Positions 51,171-60,281 of a stretch of DNA of 64,000 nt are shown one piece after another. Origin of the DNA: CAVXSP01 sp963724645 (lineage in GTDB: Bacteria; Acidobacteriota; Vicinamibacteria; Vicinamibacterales; SCN-69-37); NCBI GenBank assembly GCA_963724645.1, contig CAVRVJ010000001.1, positions 62,001 to 126,000 on the forward strand. The letters are read 5' to 3'. The translations under genes were made by a program, and so were the position numbers. A model generated the notes under the pieces. That model had not been told where the DNA came from. It saw only the letters and a program-made list of their open reading frames with translations, and searched no databases. Each line of letters starts with the position of its first letter. The first letter of the stretch is position 1.

Positions 51171-52898
51171 ATGAACGGCCTCGCGCCACCTGACGTCGCG
51201 ACCGAACTGCGCGCCATCATCTTGCTGGTCCTCGTAGTCGTCGTGCTTCTGTCTGTCGTCCTGGCGCTCCTGTTCCGCCGCCGGTATGTCGCCGCGGTTG
51301 TGCGTCTCCAGGGGCGGAGCCAGATCGAGGCGAAGGAGGTGCCGGCCTCCGCAGGGCCCATCCCGGCGCTGCGCCTCAACGTTGAGGCGCTTGCGGATGT
51401 CGCGGGTCCGGATGTCGGCGCCTCGATCTTGAGCCTGAGGCGGAAGGTCCTGACCTCGCAAGTCGTGTGCGACGCCGTGTTCTGGTGCGGGTTCGTGGTG
51501 TTGTGTCTCTTCGGCTCGGTGCTGACGTCGACACTTCTGTACGCGATCCGCACCGGCGACACCTCGCTGCTCCGCGCGGTCATCGGCCTCCTCTCGCTCG
51601 GCTTCGACAGCAACTTTTCGCTGGTACCCGTCTGGGTCAACGTGCTGTTCAGCATCATGTGGCTCGTCGTGCCGCCGGTCCTCGCGTGCGCGACCCAGAC
51701 CGCACTCCGGCGGCGCCAGATCTACGTGCCGATTATTCTCGTCGTCGCGGTGTGGCTCGGCGAAACGGTGCATGTCTCGTTCTTCGGTGCGCCGATTGCG
51801 GTGGTTGTCGTGATTGCGGCGGTCGGAGGCGCGGTGCTCCTCTTGCATGATCCGCGAGTCCGTGGCGCTGCGTCTCCTCTCATCCTGGCGCTCTCCATCG
51901 GCCTGACGGGGTGGACGATCGTCCCTCTCGGTATCGCTCTGCATTTCCCAGGTGCAAGCAGCAACGACACGTCCCTCTCCGTAAGTGACGTGCTCATCCT
52001 CGCGGCCTGGCTCCTTCTTGCGGGCGCGACGACGGCTGGCGTCTTGTTTGTTCTTGCGCGCGCCTATCAGCGAAAGCGCTTCAGCGACATTCAACTGGCG
52101 GATGTCGCGTTCTGGGTCCTGGCGGCCGCCGCGGCCTTCGGCACCGTGGCGACGGGGGCGGCCAGTCTGCGCGAGCTCGTTGAGCTGGCCATTGCGCTCT
52201 CGGCCTGGACCTGTATCGTCATGCTCGTTCGGCGACGATGGCGCCGGCGCGTCGTGCGGGCGGCTCCCCCGCCGGCCGGCGGGCTGCTCATCCTCCGCGT
52301 CTTCAAGCGCGCAGCTCAGTCCGAGGTGTTCATCGATCGGTTCTTGTCGCTCTGGCGATTTGCCGGGCCTGTCGATTTCATCGCCGGGCCTGACCTGGCT
52401 GGTGCCAGCATCGAGCCCGACGAGTTCTTCGCGTTCATGAGGCGGCGCCTGGCCGATCGATTTGTGCGGACGACGGCCGAGATCGGTCCTGCGATCAGCC
52501 ATCTCGATCGCGCGCGGGATCCCGACGGCCGCTTCCGCGTCAATGAGCTTTTCTGTGCTGAAAACACGTGGCGAGAGACGGTCGGTCGGCTGATGGGCCA
52601 GGCGAGTGTCGTCCTTCTCGATCTGCGCGAGTACACACCGAGCCGCACGGGCACACGCTACGAGATCGATCAATTGATGAATGTGGTCTCTGTAGAGCGC
52701 GTCATCGTGCTGCTTGGCCGTGATGACGCTGCCGACGCGATCGCGCCGGAGCTTTCTCGAGCGTGGGCGGCGACGATTGATACTTCACCCAATCACAGGG
52801 CTCTCAATAGCGAGCTGCACGTATGCCGGCTGCGGTCCGGATCGGCGGCGGAGGTAAAGAGGCTGTTTCTGCGCACGTATGCGCTTGCGGTGAGGTAG
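51171..52898 (+). CDS. nine-helix membrane protein with C-terminal Rossmann-like (TIR/SLOG-like) cytosolic domain
   Basis: 575 intact residues from the ATG at 51171. Predicted membrane spans lie near 13-35, 98-125, 153-176, 184-204, 207-225, 234-258, 272-297, 308-328 and 335-353. A basic stretch (RRRWRRRVVR) ends the membrane part. Residues 370-575 form an alpha/beta domain: strand LLILRVF, then helix, strand VDFIAGPDL, a loop with EPDEFFAFMRRRLADRF, a conserved-looking GRFRVNELFC, then SVVLLDLREY and VERVIVLLG as further core strands. The last 60 residues are helical. The layout resembles TIR- or SLOG-type nucleotide-handling domains, but I see no sure catalytic Glu and cannot name a family. 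No obvious operon partner. Confidence 0.68.
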   Translation: MNGLAPPDVATELRAIILLVLVVVVLLSVVLALLFRRRYVAAVVRLQGRSQIEAKEVPASAGPIPALRLNVEALADVAGPDVGASILSLRRKVLTSQVVCDAVFWCGFVVLCLFGSVLTSTLLYAIRTGDTSLLRAVIGLLSLGFDSNFSLVPVWVNVLFSIMWLVVPPVLACATQTALRRRQIYVPIILVVAVWLGETVHVSFFGAPIAVVVVIAAVGGAVLLLHDPRVRGAASPLILALSIGLTGWTIVPLGIALHFPGASSNDTSLSVSDVLILAAWLLLAGATTAGVLFVLARAYQRKRFSDIQLADVAFWVLAAAAAFGTVATGAASLRELVELAIALSAWTCIVMLVRRRWRRRVVRAAPPPAGGLLILRVFKRAAQSEVFIDRFLSLWRFAGPVDFIAGPDLAGASIEPDEFFAFMRRRLADRFVRTTAEIGPAISHLDRARDPDGRFRVNELFCAENTWRETVGRLMGQASVVLLDLREYTPSRTGTRYEIDQLMNVVSVERVIVLLGRDDAADAIAPELSRAWAATIDTSPNHRALNSELHVCRLRSGSAAEVKRLFLRTYALAVR

Positions 52899-53155
52899 GT
52901 GACGCGCCTGGCGGAACCGAAGCGCTGGCGGGCGGTTAAAGGTCGCGTAGGACACGAGCTAGGGAGACGGGTGTGGATCGGGGATTGGAGGCGACATGGC
53001 GAAGCGCAGTCGTCTTCGAAGACGACTTTGTCGCCGGGCACGAAGTCTCAGTTCTGGTACGCCTTGAAGTCCTGCGGCGGGAGCATGACGAACGTGAGAA
53101 GGATGAGGGTGGGCATGGCGATACAGGATAGTCCAGTCTGATAGAGTGGCCGCCC

Positions 53156-56100
53156 ATGAGCAGCATCATGCGACTCATCGCCCTGATCGCGGCCGTCGTC
53201 ATGGGCGCGCCGCCCGCCGCGAAGCATCCGATCACGCATGAAAACGTCTTCCTGATGACGCGCACCAGCCGCCCGGTCGTGAGTCCGGACGGCCGGTGGA
53301 TTCTCTACAACGTCGCTCAGCCCAGCTACGACCCGGCGCAGGCGTCGAGCGATCTGTGGCTCGTCGCGCCCGACGGCGCGTCGGCCCCGCGGCGGCTGAC
53401 GTCGACGAAGGAGCCGGAGTCGGGTGCGGTCTGGTCGCCGGACTCGCAGCGGATCGCGTTCAGCGCGAAGCGCGAGGGAGACGGCGCGGAGCAGATCTAC
53501 GTCATCGCTGCGGCGGGCGGAGAAGCGAAGCGGATCACGGCGGCGGCGGCGGACGCGTCGAATCCACGCTGGCGCCCCGACGGCCAGGCGATCCTGTTCG
53601 AGAGCGGGGTGAAGAGCGGGCCGGCGGCCGACAGGTCCACCGCGCGCGCGTTCGACGCCATGCCGATCCGCTACTGGAACACCTGGCTCGACGGCGCGAA
53701 GCCGCACGTCTTCGTGCAGGAGATCGACGGCCTGCCCGCAGTGGACTGGCTCGCGGGCACGCGGCTCGCGGCACTGCCCGGGTTCGACGGCGTGTTCACC
53801 GGCGAGGGCGCGACCCGCACGCTCCAGCCGGTGTGGGCGCCCGACGGGCGGGAGATCGTCTTCGCGGCGGCCGCGAACCGCGACGCTATGATGCGCGAGC
53901 AGGTGCCGTCCGCGCTCTACCGCGTCAAATTCGGCGGTGAGCCGGTCGCCTTCACGCCGAAGGGCGCGTCGTTTGGCCAACCGGCGTTCACGCCCGATGG
54001 CAGGACGCTCGTCGCGAAGCAGGAGAAGGATTCGGATCCGACGCATCTCTACCACCTGCCGCGCCTCGCGGCGATCGACTGGGCTACGGGGACTGCCCGC
54101 GTCCTCACCGGCGGCCTCGATCGCGGCGTCGGCAGCTTCACCATCACGGCCGACGGTGGATCGGTCCTGTTTGATGCGCAGGATGGTGGGTTCACACAGC
54201 TCTATCGCGTGCCGATCGCGGGCGGCGAGCCGAAGCGGCTGTTTGACGTGAAGGAAGGCAACTACGGATCGCCCGCCATGGCGGGCGCGACGCTTGTCGG
54301 CACCTACGTCGCGAGCACGCAACCGGCCGAGATCGTGCGCATCGATCCCGCATCGGGCACGCACACGCTGCTCACCGATTCGAACCGCGCGGTGCTCGAC
54401 ACGCTCGACCTGCCGAAGCCGGAGCACTTCTGGTTCACGGCGAAGAACGGCAAGCGCCTCCACAACGTGATCTACGTCCCGCCGGGTCTCGATCGCGCGA
54501 AGAAGTACCCGCTGATCGTCAATCCGCACGGCGGGCCGAACAGCATGGACAGCGACACGTTCTCGACGCGCTGGAATGCGCATCTGCTCACGGCGCCCGG
54601 CTACGTGCTCGTCCAGACCAACTACACGGGATCCACCGGCTTCGGCGAGACGTTCGCGAACGACATCGAGCGCGACGTCCTGCGCGGACCGGCGGAGGAG
54701 GTGCTCGAGGGGGCGCAGGAAGCGATCCGACGGTATCCCTTCATCGACGCGTCGCGGCAGTGCGCCGTCGGCGCGAGCTACGGCGGCTACCTCATGAACT
54801 GGTTCAACGGCCACACGAACCAGTTCCGCTGCCTCGTGATTCATGCCGGCGCGGCCAACAACGAATCGCAGTACGGCGTGAACGACGGCGGGATCGATCG
54901 CGAGCTGCGCATGGGCGGGCCGGTCTGGGAAGCGAAAGGACAGTGGCAGGATCAGAGCCCCTTCCGCTACTCGGCGAACTGGAAGACGCCCTCGCTCATC
55001 ACGCAGGGCGAGCTCGACTTCCGCGTGCCGATCAACGAGAGCATCACGACGTTCAAGATCCTGCAGCGCCAGAACGTGCCGGCGCGGCTCGTCGAGTTCC
55101 CCGACGAGGGCCACTGGATCCTGAAAGGCGAGAACAGCAAGCGGCATCTGTCCGAGATCGCCGCGTGGCTCGCGAAGTACCTGCAGCCGGCGCAGGCGGG
55201 ACCGATGCGCACGGCCGACAAGACCGGCCACGTCTCGAACTACGACGAGTCGAAGGTTGGCACGTTCACGCTCCCGGATCCGCTGAAGCTCGCGAACGGC
55301 AAGCCCGTGCGCGACGCCGTGTCGTGGACGAAGGCGCGCCGCCCCGAGCTGATCGCGATCTACGAGCGCGACATCTGGGGCCCCATCCCGGCGAATACAC
55401 CGAAGGTCGCGTGGACGGCCGCGCCTGTCGAGACCGCCAATGGCGTCGTCACCAAGCGCAGTGCCGGCGCGATCGGGACGGCCTCCAACGCGCCGCGCAT
55501 CAATCTCAAGGTCGCGCTGCCCGCGGCGGCGTCGAAGCCGGTGCCGCTCATCCTGCTCGTCCAGTTCGGCGGCGGAGGCGCGCCGGTTCCGGATCCGCCG
55601 CTCGCCGCCGAGATCCTCGCGCGCGGCTGGGGCTACGCCACCGTCGGCTACAACGACATCCAGCCCGACAAGGCTGACGCCTTCGACCAGGGCGTCATCG
55701 GCGCGACGGGGAAAATGCCAGCCCCCTTGAACGATACCGAATGGGGCGACGTGAGCGCGTGGTCCTGGGGCGTGAGTCGCATCATCGATTACCTCGAGAC
55801 CGACAAGGCGATCGACGCGAAGCGCATCGCGCTGCACGGACATTCTCGCATCGGCAAGACCGCGCTGTGGGCGTCGGCGCTCGACGAGCGTGTCGCGGCC
55901 GTCTACGCAAGCTGTCCGGGGGAAATGGGCGCCGCGCTCTCGCGCCGCGACTACGGCGAGACGGTCGACGACATGGCGCAGCGGTTTCCGTACTGGTTCA
56001 ACCGCACCTTCCAGAAATGGGCGGGCCGGTGGAACGACATGCCGGTGGACGCGCACATGCTCATCGCGTTGAGCGCGCCGCGCCCGGTGTTCGTCACGGG

Positions 56101-56332
56101 CGGTACCGACGATCAGTGGGCCGATCCGGTCGGCGAGTTCCAGGCGCTCGTCGCCGCCGGCCCGGTCTATCGCCTGCTCGGCCGGAAGGATCTCGGCACG
56201 ACGACGCTGCCGCCGCTCGACACGCCGGTCATCGCGGGCGATCTCGGGTGGTACTACCACACGGGTCCGCACGCGGCGACCGCGCAGGATTGGAAGGTGT
56301 TTCTGCAGTTCCTCGACAAGTACTTCAAATGA
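53156..56332 (+). CDS. fusion of S9 prolyl-oligopeptidase-type peptidase with CE15 glucuronoyl-esterase-like domain
   Basis: 1058 intact residues from the ATG at 53156; ATG 53168 is an alternative and starts the signal peptide MRLIALIAAVVMGAPPA more neatly. Residues 35-430 form a beta-propeller (SPDGRWILYNV, SPDSQRIAFSA and similar blades). Residues 445-665 are the S9 alpha/beta-hydrolase with nucleophile Ser in GASYGGYLMNW (near 540), Asp in GELDFRVPIN and His in DEGHWIL. Residues 690-1058 match the CE15 fold, with nucleophile Ser in GHSRIGKTALW (near 898), HxL-type loops and His in TGPHAATAQDW. S9 enzymes release peptides; CE15 enzymes cleave lignin-glucuronoxylan esters. No frameshift divides the two, so the fusion looks real. 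Confidence 0.87.
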   Translation: MSSIMRLIALIAAVVMGAPPAAKHPITHENVFLMTRTSRPVVSPDGRWILYNVAQPSYDPAQASSDLWLVAPDGASAPRRLTSTKEPESGAVWSPDSQRIAFSAKREGDGAEQIYVIAAAGGEAKRITAAAADASNPRWRPDGQAILFESGVKSGPAADRSTARAFDAMPIRYWNTWLDGAKPHVFVQEIDGLPAVDWLAGTRLAALPGFDGVFTGEGATRTLQPVWAPDGREIVFAAAANRDAMMREQVPSALYRVKFGGEPVAFTPKGASFGQPAFTPDGRTLVAKQEKDSDPTHLYHLPRLAAIDWATGTARVLTGGLDRGVGSFTITADGGSVLFDAQDGGFTQLYRVPIAGGEPKRLFDVKEGNYGSPAMAGATLVGTYVASTQPAEIVRIDPASGTHTLLTDSNRAVLDTLDLPKPEHFWFTAKNGKRLHNVIYVPPGLDRAKKYPLIVNPHGGPNSMDSDTFSTRWNAHLLTAPGYVLVQTNYTGSTGFGETFANDIERDVLRGPAEEVLEGAQEAIRRYPFIDASRQCAVGASYGGYLMNWFNGHTNQFRCLVIHAGAANNESQYGVNDGGIDRELRMGGPVWEAKGQWQDQSPFRYSANWKTPSLITQGELDFRVPINESITTFKILQRQNVPARLVEFPDEGHWILKGENSKRHLSEIAAWLAKYLQPAQAGPMRTADKTGHVSNYDESKVGTFTLPDPLKLANGKPVRDAVSWTKARRPELIAIYERDIWGPIPANTPKVAWTAAPVETANGVVTKRSAGAIGTASNAPRINLKVALPAAASKPVPLILLVQFGGGGAPVPDPPLAAEILARGWGYATVGYNDIQPDKADAFDQGVIGATGKMPAPLNDTEWGDVSAWSWGVSRIIDYLETDKAIDAKRIALHGHSRIGKTALWASALDERVAAVYASCPGEMGAALSRRDYGETVDDMAQRFPYWFNRTFQKWAGRWNDMPVDAHMLIALSAPRPVFVTGGTDDQWADPVGEFQALVAAGPVYRLLGRKDLGTTTLPPLDTPVIAGDLGWYYHTGPHAATAQDWKVFLQFLDKYFK

Positions 56333-56536
56333 CCGTGTTGACGTGACGGCCTGAGCCGCGTCGCGTATTCCCGACGCCGACGTCGCGGGACGGCAGTCCG
56401 TGACGGATCTGATGCGCGCGCCCAGTCAGCCAGCGAACGAAATCTTCCACGAGTCTTCGTTTTGGCGCTGAGCCGCAGTCGCCACCCGTTTTCGGCTTTC
56501 GCGCTATCTGCTCCATCGGGCGGTTCGACTGGCGCC

Positions 56537-56974
56537 CTAGCCCTGACGCGGCAGAAGGCCTAGCTCCTGTACCCGCCGGGTTAGGTCCTGATGATCGAGT
56601 TGAAAGATGATCTGCAGTTGACTGTCCTGCCGTCGCAGAACATACGTTGCAGCGCCCTCCTCGACGATCGGTCGCGCTGGATTCCTCTCGAACCGAAACG
56701 TCCAGTGAACCCGCACCAGAAGATGGTGTTCGTCGAGAGGACTCTCGTCGATGCTACTTACCGTTGTGGCGGCCAAGCCGACCGTCGCGAAAAACGCTCG
56801 CCGCTTCGGGACAACCTTTAGGAAGTCGTCTCGCTTGACCGCCTGGACCGTGGCCGGACCCGCGAACATGAACGTCTCACCGTATGCTGTCGCGAAGAAT
56901 GCGGGATCCGTCGAATCCGTGGCTCTGGCGTACGCCTCGAACAACGCCCTTACAGCGCCACTTGCCTCAGCCAT
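56537..56974 (-). CDS. NTF2/SnoaL-like small protein
   Basis: 145 residues from the ATG at 56974, with GAAAGGATG upstream; longer in-frame starts lack support. The pattern of an N-terminal helix (VRALFEAYARATDSTDPAFF), followed by strands ending in VRVHWTFRFER, GAATYVLRR and LQIIFQLDHQDL, fits the cone-shaped NTF2-like fold used by small hydrolases, isomerases and ligand-binding proteins. No catalytic residues can be assigned. It is convergent with the S9/CE15 gene and divergent from a methyltransferase gene. Confidence 0.7.
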   Translation of the reverse strand: MAEASGAVRALFEAYARATDSTDPAFFATAYGETFMFAGPATVQAVKRDDFLKVVPKRRAFFATVGLAATTVSSIDESPLDEHHLLVRVHWTFRFERNPARPIVEEGAATYVLRRQDSQLQIIFQLDHQDLTRRVQELGLLPRQG

Positions 56975-57335
56975 ACCACATCCTTTCGGGTCGCACGCCT
57001 CGCGAATCGCAGGTGTCCGCCTGACGACTCTTGGAGCAGACGGCGGAGCTTCTCTGCAGCCAACGCCGACGCCTCGCGGGCCGCATTCTAGACGCCACTC
57101 CAAGAAGGGGCGCGATGATAGCACTGTCCGTCCGACCGAATCCCGCCGCTGCCACCGTCAGTGGGTCGCCGCGTCCGCCTTGGGCGTACCCGCCAATTTG
57201 TCAACCAACCTCGTTTGAGAGCGGCGCCTGGACGCCAACTACGAGTAGTCGCGATCTGGCGACCGATGATTTGTGCCGCACGCTGCGTCTGACGACCGAG
57301 CTCCGTCGTGTCTCGCAGCGCAGTATCATCGGCGG

Positions 57336-57962
57336 ATGTCCTCTGAGGTGACAGCCGTGTCCGCCGAGCTACGGACGGAGTTCGGCGAGATTGATATCTA
57401 TCTGTTCGATCAACTGCTTCGCGGTCGATTCGACCGTCGTCGGCGGGTGCTCGACGCGGGCTGCGGCGCGGGACGCAATCTTCCCTATTTCCTGCGTCGC
57501 GGCTTCGACGTGCGAGCGGTGGATGCCGACGCAGCCGCGATTCGTTCCGTCCGCCAACTCGTCGCCACGCTGAACCCGGCGTTACCGCTGGACCAGATTC
57601 ATTGCGGGTCGCTCGATTCCCTTCCGTGGGACGACGACTCGACTGACGCGGTCATCTGTAGTGCCGTTCTCCACTTCGCGCGTGACGAGCAGGACTTCAC
57701 GGCGATGCTCAAGGAGATGTGGCGAATTCTGGCATCGGGCGGGTTGTTTTTCGCTCGGTTGGCGACGAGCATAGGCCTCGAGCGACATCTCTCGTCTCCT
57801 ACGGGACGGGTGCGGCTCCCTGATGGCTCGGAGCGCTTCGTCGTCGACGAGCGGACACTCCTGGGCTGGACGACGACGCTGGGCGGCACGCTCGCCGATC
57901 CTCTCAAGACAACGAACGTGCAGAACACGCGGAGCATGACGACCTGGGTCATGGAGAAGTAA
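57336..57962 (+). CDS. class I SAM-dependent methyltransferase
   Basis: 208 residues from the ATG at 57336; an upstream in-frame extension lacks a ribosome site. SAM motif I is VLDAGCGAGRNLPYF, followed by VRAVDADAAAI (acidic residue for the ribose), IHCGSLDSLPWDDDSTDAV and the post-motif MLKEMWRILASGGLFFAR. The length and order match the Methyltransf_11 group acting on small molecules. Substrate unknown. An inverted repeat that could end transcription starts 14 bases after the stop. Confidence 0.82.
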   Translation: MSSEVTAVSAELRTEFGEIDIYLFDQLLRGRFDRRRRVLDAGCGAGRNLPYFLRRGFDVRAVDADAAAIRSVRQLVATLNPALPLDQIHCGSLDSLPWDDDSTDAVICSAVLHFARDEQDFTAMLKEMWRILASGGLFFARLATSIGLERHLSSPTGRVRLPDGSERFVVDERTLLGWTTTLGGTLADPLKTTNVQNTRSMTTWVMEK

Positions 57963-57975
57963 GCGCGCCTCGCCC

Positions 57976-58012
57976 ACCGAAGAACGGCTATGGAGGTCGT
58001 CTTCTTCGGTGA
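57976..58012 (+). terminator. inverted repeat downstream of the methyltransferase gene
   Basis: CACCGAAGAA at 57976-57985 pairs with TTCTTCGGTG at 58003-58012 across 17 bases. No T-run follows, so termination is only a possibility. Confidence 0.4.
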
Positions 58013-58063
58013 GTGCTGCGGCGTCAGGCGGCACCTATTCTCGCCCGACCTACGCGTAGTGGG

Positions 58064-58504
58064 CTACTTTGAATAGCGCTTCGTTTCCTCGCGCAAGACC
58101 GCACCAGTTGTCTGACTGGTCGATGTGACACGGACAACGAGGGTTTTTCCGTCCAGTGACATCGCTACCCGCAGAAGGTATGGCCCTCCTTGCTGGACCG
58201 AAATGGGGGAGACCGTCACCAGCGTATTGCCCTCCCACGTTGAGGTCGAAATCTGGACGGACTCTTGCGGCGGCTTGCCCCGAACGTTCTTGCTTTCGGA
58301 GCCGTCCAACTTGTGGACCCAGCGGAGGCCAGCCTCATCAACCGTTAGGGTGTCCTGGGTTTGGGTGATCGTCAGATTCTCGGTGGGCTCACCGGCGGTG
58401 GCCGGAATCTTCGTCCATTTACCCGAGAAGTCAGGACGAGCCTGGTCGAGCCCGGCCGTGAGCAGCGACAGGCAGAGGACAAGCGGCGCAACTACTGGCG
58501 TCAT
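58064..58504 (-). CDS. small secreted protein, 146 aa
   Basis: The start is the ATG at 58504, with a signal peptide (VAPLVLCLSLLTAGLDQA) and a mature protein beginning RPDFSGKWTKIPA, an opening common among short secreted acidobacterial proteins. The rest is a series of beta strands (LTITQTQDTLTV, VQISTSTWEGN, TLVVRVTSTS) like a small lipocalin-type barrel. Basic Lys/Ser end (KRYSK). Function unknown. It is followed on the same strand, upstream, by a transposase relic. Confidence 0.6.
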   Translation of the reverse strand: MTPVVAPLVLCLSLLTAGLDQARPDFSGKWTKIPATAGEPTENLTITQTQDTLTVDEAGLRWVHKLDGSESKNVRGKPPQESVQISTSTWEGNTLVTVSPISVQQGGPYLLRVAMSLDGKTLVVRVTSTSQTTGAVLREETKRYSK

Positions 58505-58530
58505 GTGGCACCTCGCGCTGCCATACTCTA

Positions 58531-58680
58531 CGCCGCTTTTTTCGATTCCGCTTCGATTAAGAGGTTCACGAGATCGGACACTTCGAACAACCGGTCCACG
58601 ACGCCAGCGGCCATCGCCGGGGACATGCGGCAGCGTCGTGTGAATCTTGATGAAGCTGTAGTCGCTCGCGATGGCAGCAG
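58531..58680 (-). pseudogene. C-terminal relic of a transposase
   Basis: On the minus strand, two frames joined at about 58629 read SDYSFIKIHTTL and then RMSPAMAAGVVDRLFEVSDL up to AESKKAA and a TAG at 58531. A phrase of the type FNFIRIHKTLRVTPAMAAG-x-x-D-x-x-W-S-x-E-D-L is the usual C-terminus of a common transposase family. Only about 45 residues survive and there is a frameshift, so this is a remnant. No terminal inverted repeats were found. Confidence 0.65.
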
Positions 58681-58807
58681 GCGTCGCGACGTGCGTATTT
58701 GACGTGTCGGATTTGGTCGCCCTGCTCGTGGAATCAGAATCGAAAAAAGCGACGTAGCCGCTACTGAGTCCCGGCAGACGCCAGACACGCAGACACCGAA
58801 GGGCACA

Positions 58808-59383
58808 CTAGGAGCGGGGGATTCCAAGCCACTTGGCGACGTCCAGGTCCAAGGTCCAGCCCGCAACGAAGTCCTCAAGCTTCGCTGGGACCGCAACCGG
58901 GCACGGCGCATCGTCGCTGGGTGGCGTTTCCCCCTGGCAACGCGTTCCCTGGAGACGCTGCATATTAGGATGAGTCACCACCATGACCGCAGGCTCGGTC
59001 GCGGTCGGGAAATACAGGCGACCGTGTTGACTGGCGTCTTCTGGTTTCATCTGCTTCAGGAGGTCGGGGTCGCCAAGAGCGCGAACCAGAGCCGCTCTGT
59101 CCTCGAAAGGACCGAGTCCCCAAAAGATCGCCACCTTCAGGTAGGGTCTGCCGTTCAGGCCGGCTGGGGGCGTCCACGTCGTCCGCTGGACATAAGGCAT
59201 GCCGACTTGCCACCAAAGAAACTCGGTGGACCCGAAGTCTTGTCCTCTGAGAGTGATGGGGTTCTGAAGCCCGTCCCCATAAAACATGATCATCGTTGGG
59301 CCAACCGCCCATAGCGGCTTTGAGGCCAAGAGCAACAGCAACGCCACGCCCAGTAGCCAGGAGCGGTACTGCAGGCGATTCAT
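58808..59383 (-). CDS. secreted hypothetical protein, 191 aa
   Basis: The start is the ATG at 59383, with a strong signal peptide (WLLGVALLLLLASKPLWA). The mature part is Trp- and Pro-rich (FLWWQVGMPYVQRTTWTPP) and has two Cys, in GTRCQGETPPSDDAPCPVA, likely a disulfide. The C-terminus is LDLDVAKWLGIPRS. No domain was recognised. It lies between a transposase relic and another small secreted protein, in a region of short, apparently lineage-specific genes. Confidence 0.58.
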   Translation of the reverse strand: MNRLQYRSWLLGVALLLLLASKPLWAVGPTMIMFYGDGLQNPITLRGQDFGSTEFLWWQVGMPYVQRTTWTPPAGLNGRPYLKVAIFWGLGPFEDRAALVRALGDPDLLKQMKPEDASQHGRLYFPTATEPAVMVVTHPNMQRLQGTRCQGETPPSDDAPCPVAVPAKLEDFVAGWTLDLDVAKWLGIPRS

Positions 59384-59548
59384 GTGTGCCTCCAGACGCG
59401 ACGCTTTTTACCGTATTCTAGCAGCGACCGTCGCTTCGATCATCTCGCTCGTCGGCGTCGGGGCACGGCGACCGGCCCGACCTCTTCCAGCGCCGGTCGA
59501 TGACAACGTCGTTATTCACTCCGATTGCACGACTGCCCGAGGTTCCCA

Positions 59549-59848
59549 ATGTTGAAGCATCGCTCCATGCTCTTTGCATTCATTGGCGTTCTGATTTTCG
59601 TCGCCGGGACTCTGATCGGTCGAGCACAGCAACCAAAGTCTGACTTCGAGATCGATGTCTCCACTCCGACGGGACCGATCACGGTGGCTTGCATCCGGGG
59701 CTGCCAACTTCAGTGGTCGAACCCGATAGACAATGATTTGAGGAGGAGCATCGGGGTCACGGACACGATCACCTACAGTTGCCCTGGGACGGGGTGTAAA
59801 ACCCGGCTCAGCGGGATTGTGGTGCCGTTACAGAAGATCACCAACTAG
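59549..59848 (+). CDS. secreted hypothetical protein, 99 aa
   Basis: The start is the ATG at 59549, with a signal peptide or anchor (SMLFAFIGVLIFVAGTLIGRA). The mature part has strands FEIDVSTPTGPITVAC and a pair of further Cys (RGCQLQ, CPGTGCKTRL), four in all, so it may be disulfide-bonded. Ends VPLQKITN. Function unknown. It is the last gene before the mobile-element relics around tRNA-Glu. Confidence 0.58.
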   Translation: MLKHRSMLFAFIGVLIFVAGTLIGRAQQPKSDFEIDVSTPTGPITVACIRGCQLQWSNPIDNDLRRSIGVTDTITYSCPGTGCKTRLSGIVVPLQKITN

Positions 59849-59934
59849 TCGTCGTCGGCGGGGTCGCGCTCCAGGCGGCCAATGGCCTTCCAGTTGCGAG
59901 GCGTCAGGCCCTGCTGACGCTCCCACGACCGACC

Positions 59935-60182
59935 ATTTTGGCGACCTTTCCTATCGCGATCAGGTACGCAAGCACTCTGGCGCAGCGCGCCGCCACGTGG
60001 AAGGCTGACCTGCGGGCCGAGCCTCGGGTGGCGCGCCACGTCCTGCGTCGTCTGGTCGGGCCGCTGACGCTCTGGGAGGAACCGCCCCGCTGGCAGGCCG
60101 AGGCGAAGCCCGAAAGCCTGTCAACGGGATCGTCCATCTTGTGGCGTCCCCAACGGGATTCGAACCCGTGTCTCGGCCTTGA
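59935..60182 (+). pseudogene. C-terminal relic of a serine site-specific recombinase ending inside tRNA-Glu
   Basis: One frame reads AQRAATWKADLRAEPRVARH and then VLRRLVGPLTLW, the coiled-coil end of large serine recombinases. After a frameshift near 60110-60120 the next frame reads GIVHLVASPTGFEPVSRP and stops at 60180. The VASPTGFEP ending is typical of recombinase or integrase genes whose 3' end runs into a tRNA gene, here antisense to the 3' half of tRNA-Glu. The catalytic N-terminal domain is gone. It marks an old integration at this tRNA. Confidence 0.65.
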
Positions 60183-60217
60183 AAGGGCCGCGTCCTGGGC
60201 CTCTGGACGATGGGGAC
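60142..60217 (-). tRNA. tRNA-Glu (anticodon UUC), CCA encoded
   Basis: Read on the minus strand, the 76 bases fold as a cloverleaf. The acceptor stem is GTCCCCA with TGGGGAC, the D stem GTCC with GGAC, the anticodon stem CGGCC with GGCCG around the loop CTTTCAA (anticodon TTC), and the T arm ACGGG-TTCGAAT-CCCGT. Discriminator G at 60145 is followed by a genomically encoded CCA (60144-60142). It carries glutamate for protein synthesis and, in most bacteria, for tetrapyrrole synthesis. The 3' half coincides with the end of a recombinase relic on the other strand. Confidence 0.95.
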
Positions 60218-60281
60218 CTGCGGGCAGGAAACTGATGGTAACACGGCACTTGTCGCTCGGTACTGGTGCTCCGGGATCGCC

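Noticed and set aside
51159..52673. 504-residue minus-strand frame
   Set aside because: Antisense to the nine-helix membrane protein, with a charged low-complexity composition typical of shadows.
53048..56272. 1074-residue open frame on the minus strand
   Set aside because: It lies antisense to the intact S9/CE15 fusion and is Arg/Asp/Val-rich with no motifs; long antisense frames are normal in GC-rich genes.
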